Shown here: positions 51,545 to 59,536 of the stretch, in pieces
Position numbering within the stretch: position 1 is the stretch's first letter
Layout of the letters: the number at the start of each line of letters is the position of its first letter
Source of the DNA: Sediminitomix flava
GTDB lineage: Bacteria; Bacteroidota; Bacteroidia; Cytophagales; Flammeovirgaceae
DNA length: 64,000 nt
NCBI RefSeq assembly: GCF_003149185.1
Contig: NZ_QGDO01000001.1
Span: 1,793,306 to 1,857,305 of the forward strand
Direction of reading: 5' to 3'
The notes under the pieces: generated by a model
The model's database searches: none
What the model was told of the DNA's origin: nothing
What the model saw: the letters and a program-made list of their open reading frames with translations, nothing else
Made by a program: the position numbers and the translations under genes

Positions 51545-53323
51545 ATGGGATCGTACTTATCCGCATTAGATAGGGTACTAAATTGGCGTCGACGTCATTT
51601 ATCAGACAACAGCTTTACATTATTTACAAGTGCTATCATCGGTATTCTTTCAGGCTTAGCCGCCGTAATTTTGAAGGAAACGGTTCACATGATACACACT
51701 TATCTTACAACAGATTCTTATGATGAGAACTACTTTCAACTAACTTACCCCATTATAGGTATTTTAGCTACGGTGGCTATTGCCAAGCTTTTATACCGAG
51801 GGCCTGTAAAGCATGCGATTTCACATATCCTTTATGCCATTGCCCGACAGAAAAGTGTGATTGGTAAAAGTAAAATGTATACTTACATGGTTACCAGCGC
51901 CTTTACCGTTGGTTTTGGAGGATCTGTCGGACTTGAGTCTCCGATTGTACTAACGGGTTCTGCTATCGGTTCTAATATTGCCCGATGGTTCCATATGGAT
52001 ACCAAAAAGAGAACACTAATGATTGGTTGTGGTACTGCTGGGGTTATCTCGGCAATCTTTAACGCCCCAATCGCAGGTATGATTTTCAGTACCGAAATCA
52101 TTCTCACGGGTATCACAATCTCTAATTTCACTCCGCTTCTTATTGCATCAGTGAGTGCAACACTTGTTTCTATTCTTACACTCGGAGATGATGTACTTTT
52201 CTCTTTCCGCCTTGTAGAAGACTTTGTTGCTGATGACGTGATTTACTTTATTGGTCTCGGAATTGTCTGTGGTTTCACTTCATTATATTTCAATTATGCA
52301 CTTCACAGAACAGAGACTTATATTCATCAGAAAAAATTCAATCCATACGTAAAAGCACTTGTAGGTGGTTCTATTCTTTCTGCCCTCATCTTCTTTACCC
52401 CTCCAGTTTTTGGTGAAGGTTATCCATACATCATGGCATTACTCAACGGTAATGAAGAATTGTTTTTGAACAGAAGTGAATCATTCAGCTGGATTACCAA
52501 TACCAATTCAGGAATATTCCTAGGTTACCTTATCCTTGTGATTCTAGTGAAAGCCTTAGCTACAGCTGTTACAATTGGTTCTGGAGGTGCTGGCGGTACA
52601 TTTGCACCATCTATGTTCTTGGGTGGCGTAACAGGCTTTGCTTTTGCCCGAATGATTAACCTAATGGGTATTGCGCACCTTTCTGAATCAAACTTTGCGC
52701 TAGTAGGAATGTGTGGTGTACTTTGTGGAATTCAGTATGCGCCACTAACTGCCATATTCTTGATTGCAGAAATCACAGGTGGATATACGTTATTTATTCC
52801 ACTCATGCTCGTTTCTGCGATTACCTATATTACGGTTTCTTACTTTGAACCCGATTCTCCTTACGTAAAAGAATTGAAAGAAATTGGTGATTATGCGACA
52901 GACCATGACACCAAAGTTCTTGACCGTCTGAATATCAATAAACTGATAGAAACAGATTTATTAGAGATTAATGATCAGGCACAGCTAAAAGATCTCATTA
53001 AACTTATATCAGTAAGTAAAAGAAATATTTTCCCTGTAGTTGATGCCGACCATAAATTGGTAGGGGTAGTAACTCTTGATCATGTGAGAGATATCATGTT
53101 TGATACAGAAAAACATAATGTCAAAATTTCAAATGTCATGATTATGCCAAAACATTTCGTTTACTACGGCGAACGTATGGATAATGTAATGCGAAAGTTT
53201 GAAAAATCAGACAATTGGAACCTCCCTGTTGTAGATGAAGATGGCTTGTACTTAGGCTTTGTTTCTAAATCAACAATCTTTGGTGTTTACAGAAAACAAC
53301 TAATTCGACTTAATCGAGATTAA
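51545..53323 (+). CDS. ClC family chloride channel/antiporter with CBS domains
   Basis: A 592-residue membrane protein. The ion-pathway motifs can be matched: GGSVGLESPIVLTGSAIGSNIAR for GSGxP (here S-V-G-L-E-S-P), IFNAPIAGMIFSTEI, and GSGGAGGTFAPSMFLGGVTGFAFA for GxFxP. Two cytosolic CBS domains occupy about residues 455-585 (LIKLISVSKRNIFPVVDADHKLVGVV; MRKFEKSDNWNLPVVDEDGLYLGFV). It moves chloride across the inner membrane, either as a channel or coupled to H+. Single gene with a terminator. Confidence 0.93.
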   Translation: MGSYLSALDRVLNWRRRHLSDNSFTLFTSAIIGILSGLAAVILKETVHMIHTYLTTDSYDENYFQLTYPIIGILATVAIAKLLYRGPVKHAISHILYAIARQKSVIGKSKMYTYMVTSAFTVGFGGSVGLESPIVLTGSAIGSNIARWFHMDTKKRTLMIGCGTAGVISAIFNAPIAGMIFSTEIILTGITISNFTPLLIASVSATLVSILTLGDDVLFSFRLVEDFVADDVIYFIGLGIVCGFTSLYFNYALHRTETYIHQKKFNPYVKALVGGSILSALIFFTPPVFGEGYPYIMALLNGNEELFLNRSESFSWITNTNSGIFLGYLILVILVKALATAVTIGSGGAGGTFAPSMFLGGVTGFAFARMINLMGIAHLSESNFALVGMCGVLCGIQYAPLTAIFLIAEITGGYTLFIPLMLVSAITYITVSYFEPDSPYVKELKEIGDYATDHDTKVLDRLNINKLIETDLLEINDQAQLKDLIKLISVSKRNIFPVVDADHKLVGVVTLDHVRDIMFDTEKHNVKISNVMIMPKHFVYYGERMDNVMRKFEKSDNWNLPVVDEDGLYLGFVSKSTIFGVYRKQLIRLNRD

Positions 53324-53344
53324 AAATCTCTTTCTAGATATATT

Positions 53345-53380
53345 AAAACCAAGGCAGAAACCTCTGTCTTGGTTTTTTAT
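53345..53380 (+). terminator. Terminator after the ClC gene
   Basis: Fourteen-base-pair stem with one wobble (53345-53358 with 53363-53376), four-base loop, T-rich tail. Confidence 0.88.
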
Positions 53381-53427
53381 TTTCATTGATTCGTTTCTAC
53401 TTCAAGTCATTATTATCCTAAACAAAA

Positions 53428-53455
53428 TGAGATAATCTCAGTTTTCTTATCTTTG
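53428..53455 (+). promoter_or_regulatory. -7 element and palindrome before the repeat protein gene
   Basis: TATCTTTG (53448-53455) fits the -7 consensus. Seven bases upstream is the perfect 13-bp palindrome TGAGATAATCTCA (53428-53440), placed where a regulator would meet RNA polymerase. No -33 TTG is visible. Confidence 0.45.
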
Positions 53456-53501
53456 TACAACAGACTTGAAATAAAAGCAATTTACTCATCAACTTTTTAC
53501 A

Positions 53502-54362
53502 ATGGACTTCGCAGAATTTCTAGCTTCTAAGAAAATCGATTCCTTGGCATTTCAGGCCAAATCTCCCGAACAATGGACATCTTTCTCAGACGAATTTGAG
53601 CAAATGCATCCGAATAGTTTTCGTATGCAAAAGCTTTTTATTTTAAATAAACTTCGTCATGAATTTCCATTAAAAGAGGATTTATCTACAGCGAAGAAAA
53701 CTAAGTCTACAAAAGCGAAACCAGTCATCAGAAAAGCAGCTTCAGCTACTACTCCTTCACAAGAAGAAAGTGGTAAACCTGTAGCTAAACCAAAACCTAC
53801 AAGACCTAAAGTTGCTAGACCTGCGGCGGTAAAGAAAAGTACTGATGAGAATACAGCGGAGACAGCTACACCTAAAAAAGTAGTAAGACCTAAAGCTGTG
53901 ATCAAAAAAGCAACGACTACTTCAGAGGAAGCCTCAAATACAAAACCTAAACGCAGCAGACCTGTCATTAAAAAAGAGACTTCTGAAAATTCTGAAGCAA
54001 AGCCTGTTGTAAAACGTCCAAAACCAGTCATCAAAAAAGCGCAAAATATTACTACTGAAAACGACAATTCAGAGCAAGACGCTAAGCCGAAAAGACCGAG
54101 ACCAGTAATCAAAAAAGCGCAAAATACTACTACTGAAAACGACAATTCAGAGCAAGACGCTAAGCCGAAAAGACCGAGACCAGTAATCAAAAAAGCGCAA
54201 AATACTACTACTGAAAACGACAATTCAGAGCAAGACGCTAAGCCGAAAAGACCGAGACCAGTAATCAAAAAAGCGCAAAATACTACTACTGAAAACGACA
54301 ATTCAGAGCAAGACGCTAAGCCGAAAAGACCGAGACCAGTAATGAAGAAAAAATCAGAATAA
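53502..54362 (+). CDS. Lys/Pro-rich protein with conserved N-terminus and 26-residue tandem repeats
   Basis: A 286-residue protein. Residues 1-57 look folded (DFAEFLASKKIDSLAFQAK...FEQMHPNSFRMQKLFILNKLR) and resemble a short domain seen in other Cytophagia proteins. The rest is low-complexity and very basic, with many RPVIKKA-type units. Its last ~105 residues are four copies of a 26-residue unit containing TTTENDNSEQDAKPKRPRP. No signal peptide or helix in the membrane. The tail is probably disordered and could bind nucleic acid or ribosomes; this is inference from composition. A perfect terminator overlaps its stop codon. Confidence 0.8.
   Translation: MDFAEFLASKKIDSLAFQAKSPEQWTSFSDEFEQMHPNSFRMQKLFILNKLRHEFPLKEDLSTAKKTKSTKAKPVIRKAASATTPSQEESGKPVAKPKPTRPKVARPAAVKKSTDENTAETATPKKVVRPKAVIKKATTTSEEASNTKPKRSRPVIKKETSENSEAKPVVKRPKPVIKKAQNITTENDNSEQDAKPKRPRPVIKKAQNTTTENDNSEQDAKPKRPRPVIKKAQNTTTENDNSEQDAKPKRPRPVIKKAQNTTTENDNSEQDAKPKRPRPVMKKKSE
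54039..54350 (+). repeat. Four tandem 78-bp repeats
   Basis: Units start at 54039, 54117, 54195 and 54273. The second and third are identical; the first differs by one base near its start (ATT for ACT) and the fourth only at its end. The length, a multiple of three, keeps the reading frame open for any copy number. Confidence 0.95.
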
Positions 54363-54403
54363 TGAAAAAGAGGTTATCAACTGTTGATAACCTCTTTTTC
54401 ATT
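54361..54403. terminator. Bidirectional terminator, 20-bp perfect stem
   Basis: Stem 54361-54380 with 54384-54403, three-base loop CTG, with A-run and T-run in the stem. It overlaps the stop codon of the plus-strand gene and lies 15 bp past the end of the minus-strand gene. Confidence 0.9.
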
Positions 54404-54417
54404 GAAAGATATGATCT

Positions 54418-55809
54418 TTAATTTGGGGCAAAACCTAAAACCAATATATCATCTGTTTGCTCCTCAGCTCCTTTCCAATTTTTAAAGGTTTGCTCTAAAT
54501 CACTTAATTGCTCCTCACCCTTTCGTGTATACATTGTTAGGAGTAGATTCCTAAAGTTTTTCTTCATAAACTTCATATCCTTAGGTCCTCCAAACTGGTC
54601 TTGAAAACCATCAGAACACATGTATATAAAATCAATCTTTCTTCTCTCGATTCTTTCCAATTGATACGCTTTTTGTACATATTCTTCTCCTAGTCCTCCA
54701 ATAGAGATATTATCCCCTTTATGAGAAAGAATTGTATTATTTTGAATAGTATATACGGTACTTTTTGCTGAAGCTATTTCTACATACTCATCATCCACCA
54801 CACATATTGAAATATCCATTCCATCCCTACTTTGAGATTTTTCTTGATTCAAAAAATGATACAAGGATTCTCTAAGGTGAAAAAGAATCTGATCAGGACT
54901 CAATACTTTTTTCTCATGAATAATTGAACGAATAAGATTCATTCCCACCAGAGATAATATGGCACCAGGAACACCATGACCAGTACAATCAGCTGCAACT
55001 ACTATTTTTTTATTTTCTTCATGTTCAATACAGAAAAAGTCTCCACTCACAATATCTCTCGGACGATAAAAGATAAATGCATCTTTAAAACTATCTTCAA
55101 TCTTATTGCCATAATGAAGAACTGCATCTTGGATTTTTTTCGCGTAGTTTATACTTGATATAATTCGATTATTCTGCACATCTAATTGTTGATTTTGTAG
55201 CTCAATCTCAACATTCTGATGGTACAACTCATGGTTTTTATCATTGATCTGTCCTTGATATTTTTCTGTAGCAATTTCATACCCCCAGATAATACTAATT
55301 ATATAGATAAATAGACCAATGAAACATGAAATACCGAGATAAGACACATTAGGTAAATCTCTAGAAAAATGAAGAATTTCGGTACTTTCCTCTAGAATTA
55401 AGATTCCTCCCCACAGCATTAATAAACCACTCCAATAAAAAGATTCTTTTCTTTTAGCAATCAAAGTCACTCCTATGGGTGTAATTAGCTGAAATGCGAT
55501 CAAAGGAGAGTGCACACCTCCTGTAAACGTTGTTATGAAGCTAAATCCTGTAAGAGTTACCAATCCATACAATCGGGCACTGATCAAAATGTCTATCCGT
55601 TCGTAGTACAGATAAAAGATAACACCAGCAAAAAAAGATAGGTAGATAAATGCCAAAGACACCATTCTTAATCCCACAAAGAAGTAATATCCCGCATATA
55701 ATGCTGAACAAGAACTGGATAAGAATAGAATAAAAAATACTAAAATGGCATCTAATTTCACCTCATCTGAAAAACGGTTGGTTAGTTGATCTATAATGCT
55801 AACGATCAT
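54418..55809 (-). CDS. PP2C/SpoIIE-type serine phosphatase with membrane N-terminus
   Basis: A 463-residue protein. Six or so membrane helices fill residues 20-180. A coiled-coil linker follows (GQINDKNHELYHQNVEIELQNQQLDVQNN, about 185-212), then a SpoIIE phosphatase domain from about 215: IVSGDFFCIEHEENKKIVVAADCTGHGVPGAILSLVGMNLI carries the metal-binding Asp residues, and IYMCSDGFQDQFGG and TDDILVLGF the later ones. It should remove phosphate from an anti-sigma factor antagonist or similar partner. No such partner gene is adjacent. Confidence 0.9.
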   Translation of the reverse strand: MIVSIIDQLTNRFSDEVKLDAILVFFILFLSSSCSALYAGYYFFVGLRMVSLAFIYLSFFAGVIFYLYYERIDILISARLYGLVTLTGFSFITTFTGGVHSPLIAFQLITPIGVTLIAKRKESFYWSGLLMLWGGILILEESTEILHFSRDLPNVSYLGISCFIGLFIYIISIIWGYEIATEKYQGQINDKNHELYHQNVEIELQNQQLDVQNNRIISSINYAKKIQDAVLHYGNKIEDSFKDAFIFYRPRDIVSGDFFCIEHEENKKIVVAADCTGHGVPGAILSLVGMNLIRSIIHEKKVLSPDQILFHLRESLYHFLNQEKSQSRDGMDISICVVDDEYVEIASAKSTVYTIQNNTILSHKGDNISIGGLGEEYVQKAYQLERIERRKIDFIYMCSDGFQDQFGGPKDMKFMKKNFRNLLLTMYTRKGEEQLSDLEQTFKNWKGAEEQTDDILVLGFAPN

Positions 55810-55950
55810 AAAATATGAAGCTTTGTGTTCTAGTTTATATAAAGTCAGTAAGCCCTTTGACCAAAATCAGATCTAAATTTGTTTGTTGATAAAAATGAAG
55901 GGCAAAAAAGAATTGCTTGAATAGTAGAATAAAGATAGTAGATTTTAGAT

Positions 55951-55990
55951 AAAAAAAGCTCAAATACCTTAAAAGAGGCATTTGAGCTTT
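55951..55990 (-). terminator. Terminator after fabD
   Basis: Fifteen-base-pair stem with one mismatch (55955-55969 with 55976-55990), and a seven-T run on the minus strand. Confidence 0.85.
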
Positions 55991-56011
55991 TAAATTTAAT
56001 GGGAAATTAAA

Positions 56012-56884
56012 TTATAGACCTGCTACTTCAGTTGGTCTATTGATTTTCTTCACTAATCCTTGCAGTACTTTACCAGGACCACATTCTGTGAATTTCACCG
56101 CACCGTCAGCAATCATAGCTTGTACAGATTGTGTCCAACGTACAGGAGAAGTCAATTGAGCAATTAAGTTTGCTTTAATATCTTCAGGAGCTGTAAATGG
56201 TTGTGCATTTACATTTTGATAGATAGGGCATGATGGTGTTGAGAAAGTTGTTCCCTCAATTGCCGCAGCTAACTCTTCTCTTGCAGGCTCCATCAATGGT
56301 GAATGGAATGCACCACCTACAGGAAGTGGAAGCGCTCTTTTCGCACCTGCTTCTTTCATTTTCTCACAAGCAATCTCGATACCTTTGTTAGAACCAGAAA
56401 TTACCAACTGACCTGGGCAGTTATAATTTGCAGCTACTACCAACTCATCTTCGATACTTGCACAAATTTCTTCAACTTTAGCATCTTCTAAACCTAAAAC
56501 TGCAGCCATTGTAGAAGGATTGATCTCACAAGCCTTTTGCATTGCTTCAGCACGCTTAGAAACCAAACGAAGGGCATCTTCAAAGTTAAGAGCACCACTT
56601 ACTACCAAAGCAGAGAACTCACCCAAAGAGTGACCCGCTACCATATCTGGATTGATATCTGAAGTAAGTGCCAAAATTACAGAATGAAGAAATACAGCAG
56701 GCTGAGTTACGTTTGTTTGCTTCAACTCTTCAGCAGTACCCTCAAACATAATATCTGTGATACGGAAACCTAGAATTTCGTTTGCTTTTTCGAATAGTTC
56801 CTTTGCTTTTTCATTGCCCTCATAAAGGTCTTTACCCATTCCTGGGAATTGGGCTCCTTGACCTGGAAATACGTATGCGTTCAT
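56012..56884 (-). CDS. fabD: Malonyl-CoA:ACP transacylase
   Basis: A 290-residue FabD that loads malonate onto acyl carrier protein for fatty acid synthesis. It begins [22 protein letters not shown]; the catalytic Ser is in [12 protein letters not shown] near residue 88 and the catalytic His in [10 protein letters not shown] near 196. A longer open frame reaches 57025, but its extra 47 residues are unlike FabD and run through the promoter of the divergent engB gene, so 56884 is the start. No other fab gene is adjacent. Confidence 0.95.
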   Translation of the reverse strand: MNAYVFPGQGAQFPGMGKDLYEGNEKAKELFEKANEILGFRITDIMFEGTAEELKQTNVTQPAVFLHSVILALTSDINPDMVAGHSLGEFSALVVSGALNFEDALRLVSKRAEAMQKACEINPSTMAAVLGLEDAKVEEICASIEDELVVAANYNCPGQLVISGSNKGIEIACEKMKEAGAKRALPLPVGGAFHSPLMEPAREELAAAIEGTTFSTPSCPIYQNVNAQPFTAPEDIKANLIAQLTSPVRWTQSVQAMIADGAVKFTECGPGKVLQGLVKKINRPTEVAGL

Positions 56885-56958
56885 GATGCTACTAATTTCT
56901 ATTTCAAAAAACTTGGTTTTACAAAAAGAGCTGATCTCCTTTTGCTTACAATTACTGA

Positions 56959-56989
56959 CAAATATAAAGACAATAATTGTATATCTTTG
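56959..56989. promoter_or_regulatory. Divergent -7 elements for fabD and engB with central palindrome
   Basis: TATATTTG on the minus strand (56966-56959) points to fabD and TATCTTTG on the plus strand (56982-56989) points to engB. Between them lies the 11-bp palindrome ACAATAATTGT (56970-56980). -33 boxes are not clear. Confidence 0.5.
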
Positions 56990-57025
56990 TGTTTTTCTAT
57001 TGATTCCAAAGTCAAGATACTTCAT

Positions 57026-57628
57026 ATGAAAATCAAAAAGGCAGAGTTTGTCATGAGTAATCAGGACTACCGCAAATGTCCACCGGCAGATAAAGCAGAA
57101 TATGCTTTCATTGGTAGATCAAATGTGGGAAAGTCATCTCTGATCAACGCCATGACTAATCATAAAGGATTAGCCAAAACTTCGGGTACACCCGGAAAAA
57201 CACAATTGATCAATCATTTTATCATTAATGATAATTGGTACTTAGTCGATCTTCCAGGTTATGGTTATGCACAGGTAAGTAAAACCATCAGAGAAAAATT
57301 CCAGAAACTAATTGATGGCTATTTACTGAACAGAGAAAACTTATATTGTACCTTTGTTCTTGTAGACAGCCGTCACAATCCTCAAAAGATTGATTTAGAT
57401 TTTATGGAATGGATGGCTACAAATGGACTTCCATTTTGTATTATTTTTACAAAGGCTGATAAGCTAAAGAAAACTGAGAAAGAAAGTAAGATCAATAATT
57501 ACCTCAAGAAACTACAAGAAAGCTGGGAAGAGCTTCCTCAGTATTTTGTTACCTCCTCTGAAAAAAAGGAAGGTTTAGAGGAATTATTAACCTTTATTGA
57601 TCAAGTTAGTAAAAGTGCGAATGCCTAA
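57026..57628 (+). CDS. engB: Ribosome biogenesis GTP-binding protein EngB (YihA/YsxC)
   Basis: A 200-residue small GTPase. G1 is [15 protein letters not shown] near residue 29, G2 Thr in [11 protein letters not shown]3 [12 protein letters not shown] near 75, and G4 FTKADKLKK near 142. It acts in assembly of the large ribosomal subunit and is usually essential. The start [20 protein letters not shown] fits the family; the open frame extends upstream only through a TTG start inside the divergent promoter region. Confidence 0.95.
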   Translation: MKIKKAEFVMSNQDYRKCPPADKAEYAFIGRSNVGKSSLINAMTNHKGLAKTSGTPGKTQLINHFIINDNWYLVDLPGYGYAQVSKTIREKFQKLIDGYLLNRENLYCTFVLVDSRHNPQKIDLDFMEWMATNGLPFCIIFTKADKLKKTEKESKINNYLKKLQESWEELPQYFVTSSEKKEGLEELLTFIDQVSKSANA

Positions 57629-57704
57629 GCTTTTGAGAAAGGAAAAATTTTCATTCTGATTATCAGATCATCTCTAAGAAATTGTAATTTTTCCCTAAAA
57701 AAGT

Positions 57705-57735
57705 TTTGTAGATTCAAAGAGAGCTATTACATTTG
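57705..57735 (+). promoter_or_regulatory. Promoter of the tRNA-Asn operon
   Basis: TTTG (57705-57708), 19-bp spacer, TACATTTG (57728-57735), followed by CATCGCC. Same elements and spacing as the tRNA-Gln promoter, about 35 bp before the first tRNA. Confidence 0.87.
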
Positions 57736-57769
57736 CATCGCCTTTCGGGAAAACGATAGGCAATAGTAT

Positions 57770-57843
57770 TCCTCCTTAGCTCAGTTGGTTAGAGCGGCTG
57801 ACTGTTAATCAGTAGGTCCTTGGTTCGAGCCCAAGAGGAGGAG
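57770..57843 (+). tRNA. tRNA-Asn (anticodon GTT), copy 1 of 5
   Basis: A 74-nt cloverleaf: acceptor TCCTCCT/AGGAGGA, discriminator G, anticodon stem GCTGA/TCAGT around CTGTTAA (anticodon GTT), T-arm CTTGG-TTCGAGC-CCAAG. CCA is not encoded. Confidence 0.97.
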
Positions 57844-57872
57844 CACTTAATTAAAATAAGGATATATATCAT

Positions 57873-57946
57873 TCCTCCTTAGCTCAGTTGGTTAGAGCGG
57901 CTGACTGTTAATCAGTAGGTCCTTGGTTCGAGCCCAAGAGGAGGAG
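57873..57946 (+). tRNA. tRNA-Asn (anticodon GTT), copy 2 of 5
   Basis: Identical to copy 1 and exactly 103 bp downstream of it. The 29-bp spacer (ending AAGGATATATATCAT) is nearly the same in every unit. Confidence 0.97.
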
Positions 57947-57975
57947 CAACTTATTAAAATAAGGATATATATCAT

Positions 57976-58049
57976 TCCTCCTTAGCTCAGTTGGTTAGAG
58001 CGGCTGACTGTTAATCAGTAGGTCCTTGGTTCGAGCCCAAGAGGAGGAG
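57976..58049 (+). tRNA. tRNA-Asn (anticodon GTT), copy 3 of 5
   Basis: Identical to copy 1, again at a 103-bp interval. Confidence 0.97.
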
Positions 58050-58078
58050 CAACTTATTTAAAATAGGATATATATCAT

Positions 58079-58152
58079 TCCTCCTTAGCTCAGTTGGTTA
58101 GAGCGGTTGACTGTTAATCAATAGGTCCTTGGTTCGAGCCCAAGAGGAGGAG
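58079..58152 (+). tRNA. tRNA-Asn (anticodon GTT), copy 4 of 5, variant anticodon stem
   Basis: Differs from the others by two bases, which together change the anticodon-stem pair C28-G42 into T28-A42 (stem GTTGA/TCAAT). Pairing and anticodon GTT are kept, so it should be functional. Confidence 0.96.
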
Positions 58153-58181
58153 CAACTTATTAAAGTAAGGATATATATCAT

Positions 58182-58255
58182 TCCTCCTTAGCTCAGTTGG
58201 TTAGAGCGGCTGACTGTTAATCAGTAGGTCCTTGGTTCGAGCCCAAGAGGAGGAG
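58182..58255 (+). tRNA. tRNA-Asn (anticodon GTT), copy 5 of 5
   Basis: Identical to copy 1, at a 103-bp interval from copy 4, and followed directly by the operon terminator. Confidence 0.97.
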
Positions 58256-58266
58256 CAAAAAATTCA

Positions 58267-58297
58267 GCCTTTACATTATAGATGTAAAGGCTTTTTT
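58267..58297 (+). terminator. Terminator of the tRNA-Asn operon
   Basis: Ten-base-pair stem GCCTTTACAT/ATGTAAAGGC, five-base loop, six Ts. Confidence 0.9.
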
Positions 58298-58459
58298 GTT
58301 TTCTGCATTTTCCATTCTTTTCTTACATATCCTTTTTCAAAGACTAATCATCCCTTTTTATAGGCTCTTCTATAGAAAATACCCATAAATGAGATTCTAA
58401 TCCTTTGCTTTTAGTATATAGTATGTGTCTGTTACTTCACGCTATTTACTACTAACACT

Positions 58460-58636
58460 ATGAAATTCCCATACCTCAATCTCTTAATAGGAGTTTTACT
58501 CCTTGTACAAGGCATCTACTTCATAGCTCATAAACAGCATATATATAATTATGTCCTTTTAGGTTTTGGTACTCTGCTCGTTTACCTAGGTCTGAGTGCT
58601 ATTTATAATAAAAAGGAAGAAAAAAGAGACTCATAA
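58460..58636 (+). CDS. Small membrane protein (58 aa, two TM helices)
   Basis: ATG at 58460, TAA at 58634. The protein starts MKFPYLNLLIGVLLLVQGIY, with a helix at about residues 5-23 and a second at 30-49 (YVLLGFGTLLVYLGLSAIY), and ends in a charged tail KKEEKRDS. It fits a two-pass inner-membrane protein with both ends in the cytosol. I do not know a family for it. A terminator of its own right after the stop supports that it is a real, separately transcribed gene. Confidence 0.65.
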   Translation: MKFPYLNLLIGVLLLVQGIYFIAHKQHIYNYVLLGFGTLLVYLGLSAIYNKKEEKRDS

Positions 58637-58659
58637 TCCCCCTTACTTTATTTACTCAC

Positions 58660-58692
58660 AAACTCATACTCTAATTAAGTATGAGTTTTTTT
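58660..58692 (+). terminator. Terminator after the 58-residue gene
   Basis: Eleven-base-pair stem AAACTCATACT/AGTATGAGTTT, seven-base loop, T-run. Confidence 0.88.
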
Positions 58693-58788
58693 ATTTTTCA
58701 CTTAAAACACATACACTTGATTAACAGGTAATTAACTAATAATGATTAATTATTTAATTTACATGTAATATATTTTTAAGTAAAATTA

Positions 58789-58819
58789 TTGCTTCGTAAA
58801 ATAAAGCCTCATATATTTG
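58789..58819 (+). promoter_or_regulatory. Promoter of the YceI gene
   Basis: TTG (58789-58791), 20-bp spacer, TATATTTG (58812-58819), 43 bp before the start codon. Confidence 0.75.
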
Positions 58820-58862
58820 TCATGTAAATAATTGAAACGGAAACAAAAATTGTAATTAAGAT

Positions 58863-59450
58863 ATGAAAAAGTTAACAGTACTTCTATTAGCATTGGCTAC
58901 AGTATTTTTCGCATTCAAACCTGCTAACGAGAAAGGAACTTATGCTGTAAAATCAGCTGAATCTACTGTAAAATGGATCGGTAAAAAAGTAAGTGGTGAG
59001 CACTTCGGGATGATCTCTGTAAAAGAAGGTTCATTAGACGTTAAAAAAGGACAAATCAAAGGTGGTACTTTCGTGATCGACATGAACACAATCACTGTAG
59101 ACGACATCCAAGGAGAGTGGGCTGACAAATTACTAGGTCACTTGAAATCTGATGACTTCTTCTCAGTTGAGAAATTCAACACTGCTACATTGGAAATCAC
59201 TAACGTAAAAGGTAAAGGTTCTGAAGTAGAAGTTGAAGGAAACTTGACGATCAAAGGAATCACTAAGCCAATTGCTTTCCCAGCAAAAGTATCTATCGAA
59301 GGAAACACATTGACTGCTGAAGCTAAAATCTCAGTAGACCGTACTCAATATGACATCAAATACGGTTCTGGTAGCTTCTTCGACGGTTTAGGTGACAAGA
59401 TGATCTACGATAACTTTGATTTGGAAGTAGCATTGACTGCTGCTCTATAA
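58863..59450 (+). CDS. YceI family periplasmic protein
   Basis: A 195-residue protein with a signal peptide (MKKLTVLLLALATVFFAFKPA) and a lipocalin-like YceI barrel: YAVKSAESTVKWIGKKVSGEHFG, IKGGTFVIDMNTITVDDI, HLKSDDFFSVEKFNTATLEIT, VEGNLTIKGITKPIAFPAKV and VDRTQYDIKYGSGSFFD. YceI proteins bind isoprenoid-type lipids in the periplasm; induction by base or stress is known in E. coli. Its codons are more C-ending than its neighbours, suggesting strong expression. Single gene with good promoter and terminator. Confidence 0.93.
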   Translation: MKKLTVLLLALATVFFAFKPANEKGTYAVKSAESTVKWIGKKVSGEHFGMISVKEGSLDVKKGQIKGGTFVIDMNTITVDDIQGEWADKLLGHLKSDDFFSVEKFNTATLEITNVKGKGSEVEVEGNLTIKGITKPIAFPAKVSIEGNTLTAEAKISVDRTQYDIKYGSGSFFDGLGDKMIYDNFDLEVALTAAL

Positions 59451-59471
59451 TTATAGTACAACCTGCAAACA

Positions 59472-59504
59472 AAAAGGTCTCCACTCAATAGAGGGAGACC
59501 TTTT
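59472..59504. terminator. Terminator between YceI and the export operon
   Basis: Eleven-base-pair stem AAAAGGTCTCC/GGAGACCTTTT, symmetric ends; serves the convergent units on both strands. Confidence 0.85.
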
Positions 59505-59536
59505 ATTGTTTTAAAAGTAAAATATCAAGAGAATAT

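Larger units (their letters stand above)
57770..58255 (+). repeat. Tandem array of five 103-bp tRNA-Asn units
   Basis: Five tRNA genes plus near-identical spacers, with starts at 57770, 57873, 57976, 58079 and 58182. Constant period and spacer identity point to duplication by unequal crossing-over. Confidence 0.93.

Noticed and set aside
53657..54301. A long minus-strand frame opposite the repeat protein, itself repetitive
   Set aside because: It is the antisense shadow of the 78-bp repeats; the repeat period being a multiple of three keeps all frames open. The plus-strand frame has the promoter element, a non-repeat N-terminal domain and the terminator.
56885..57025. Extension of fabD by 47 residues, and of engB by 59 residues from a TTG
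   Set aside because: Both extensions cover the shared divergent promoter region and are unlike the families; the internal ATG starts at 56884 and 57026 fit the known N-termini.
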